The notes under the pieces were generated by a model. That model was given only the letters and a program-made list of their open reading frames with translations, did no database searches and was not told where the DNA came from. Positions 54,215-54,920 of a DNA stretch of 54,920 bases are shown here, piece after piece; position 1 is the stretch's first letter; each line of letters begins with the position of its first letter. The position numbers were made by a program, and so were the translations under genes. The stretch is from an uncultured Alphaproteobacteria bacterium (GTDB lineage Bacteria; Pseudomonadota; Alphaproteobacteria; VGEJ01), in assembly GCA_913041535.1 (NCBI GenBank), contig CAJWJK010000011.1, positions 1 through 54,920 on the forward strand, in the 5' to 3' direction.

Positions 54215-54920
54215 AATTTTAGATTTAAAAAATTGTTGTTTTTTTCCTTTTGAATTAGTTTTAATCTTAAACAGGCTGCCTGATAAAGAGAGATTCTTTA
54301 TTTCATTTTTGCTCATACCTTGGCGTGCTGTTGATACAAACAATTCATTATTAGATTTTCCTCCAAAGGTACAGTTAGTTATATTTTTTGCTGGTATAAA
54401 AATTTTATGTATTTTTTTTCCTAATAAATTATAAACCGATATAGTTCCAGATCCATAATGGCAAACCCATAAATTATTATTTTTGTCAGTTGTCATTCCG
54501 TCAGGAAATCCTGATTTTTTATTTAATTTTATAAAAATATCTTTTTTTAAAATTTTTAATTTATTATTTATTTTAATCTTATAAATAATTCTCTTTAAAC
54601 TATCTGTGTGATAAAAATTATTTTTGTCAATAAATGTTGGTCCATTTGGTATTAGATAATTTTTATCAACTTGATGTAAAATCAAATTTTTATCTAAACA
54701 ATATAAAGATCCAGTTTTTTTCTTTTTTAAATTGTTCATTGTTCCAAACCATAATCTGCCTATAGGATCAATCTTTCCATCATTAATCCTATTATCTGGC
54801 TTATTCAACTCTACGGGAATGGATGCTTGGGTTTTTAAATTTTGTATATTAATAATTCTTAGTTCCGATTTTAAACCAAGTATATAAATTTTATTACTAA
54901 CCTGTGAAATAAAACCTATT
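54203..54920 (-). CDS. SMP-30/gluconolactonase-family protein, N-terminus beyond the window
   Basis: A beta-propeller hydrolase of the SMP-30/Gnl/LRE family; known members open sugar lactones. The frame stays open to the window end, so the start lies outside. KPDNRINDGKIDPIGRLWFGTM carries the metal-binding Asn/Asp of the family, and SGFPDGMTTDKNNNLWVCHYGSG carries the catalytic-region Asp. The C-terminal TNCTFGGKSNNELFVSTAR is also typical. It is convergent with the GS-like gene and overlaps its end by 12 bases. AT-rich, SAR11-like. Confidence 0.85.
   Translation of the reverse strand, partial: IGFISQVSNKIYILGLKSELRIINIQNLKTQASIPVELNKPDNRINDGKIDPIGRLWFGTMNNLKKKKTGSLYCLDKNLILHQVDKNYLIPNGPTFIDKNNFYHTDSLKRIIYKIKINNKLKILKKDIFIKLNKKSGFPDGMTTDKNNNLWVCHYGSGTISVYNLLGKKIHKIFIPAKNITNCTFGGKSNNELFVSTARQGMSKNEIKNLSLSGSLFKIKTNSKGKKQQFFKSKILTI

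Overview
The window reads as a marine alphaproteobacterial chromosome segment of Rhodospirillales-like organisation from base 1 to about 52,035, followed by a short stretch of unrelated DNA (about 52,035-52,655) and then by strongly AT-rich DNA resembling the SAR11/Pelagibacter group (about 52,655-54,920). The alphaproteobacterial assignment rests on gene order (ffh-rpsP-rimM-trmD-rplS-leuC-leuD-leuB-asd; dapF-mtaB-ftsY; purC-purS-purQ-purL-bolA-grxD), an F1-ATPase zeta-type (DUF1476) protein, a plant-type gshA and a zf-CHCC protein. The last 2.9 kb look like a chimera: asd is cut after about 180 codons and joined to the 5' part of an antisense cupin gene, and further on the composition shifts abruptly.

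Layout. 1-1,100: the end of a tRNA-Arg, a short triple repeat and a secreted thermonuclease with a Cys-rich tail. 1,334-10,573: a peptide-type ABC transporter locus. Two ATPase genes on + converge on a minus-strand set that reads, in transcription order, methyltransferase, amidase, Tat-exported binding protein, a strong terminator-like hairpin, two permeases and a D-glutamate cyclase-like protein. 10,889-14,319: a GST, an AIG1/Pr6Pr-like membrane protein, an NTF2-like protein, an orphan ABC-2-type ATPase and a zf-CHCC protein. 14,387-20,634: nadE, gltX, cysS, trmJ and rpsD (with a near-consensus promoter), then the zeta-type gene. 20,882-26,774: purine genes purC, purS, purQ, purL, with bolA and grxD, and convergent purB. 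26,939-31,748: a proline-racemase-family enzyme, a GlcG/HbpS-like protein, a 55-residue two-helix membrane protein, a DUF2062 protein, an EamA exporter and an SDR epimerase. 31,817-35,287: cysQ, pmbA and purM. 35,528-38,837: ubiD, an uncharacterised YGSN-motif protein and ubiA. 38,983-52,040: gshA, then ftsY-mtaB-dapF-nlpC on minus, then ffh behind a structured leader, rpsP-rimM-trmD-rplS, leuCDB and the truncated asd.

Most of the window is housekeeping: purine synthesis, aminoacylation and tRNA modification, signal-recognition-particle targeting, leucine, lysine and aspartate-family synthesis, glutathione and quinone synthesis. The accessory part is the transporter locus, which could import and process D-glutamyl or pyroglutamyl compounds. 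That is inferred from gene content alone. I saw no CRISPR array, intact insertion sequence, prophage or recognisable defence system. The points most worth checking are the chimeric 3' end, the D-glutamate cyclase/transporter locus, the ffh leader, the small membrane protein and several proteins of unknown substrate.
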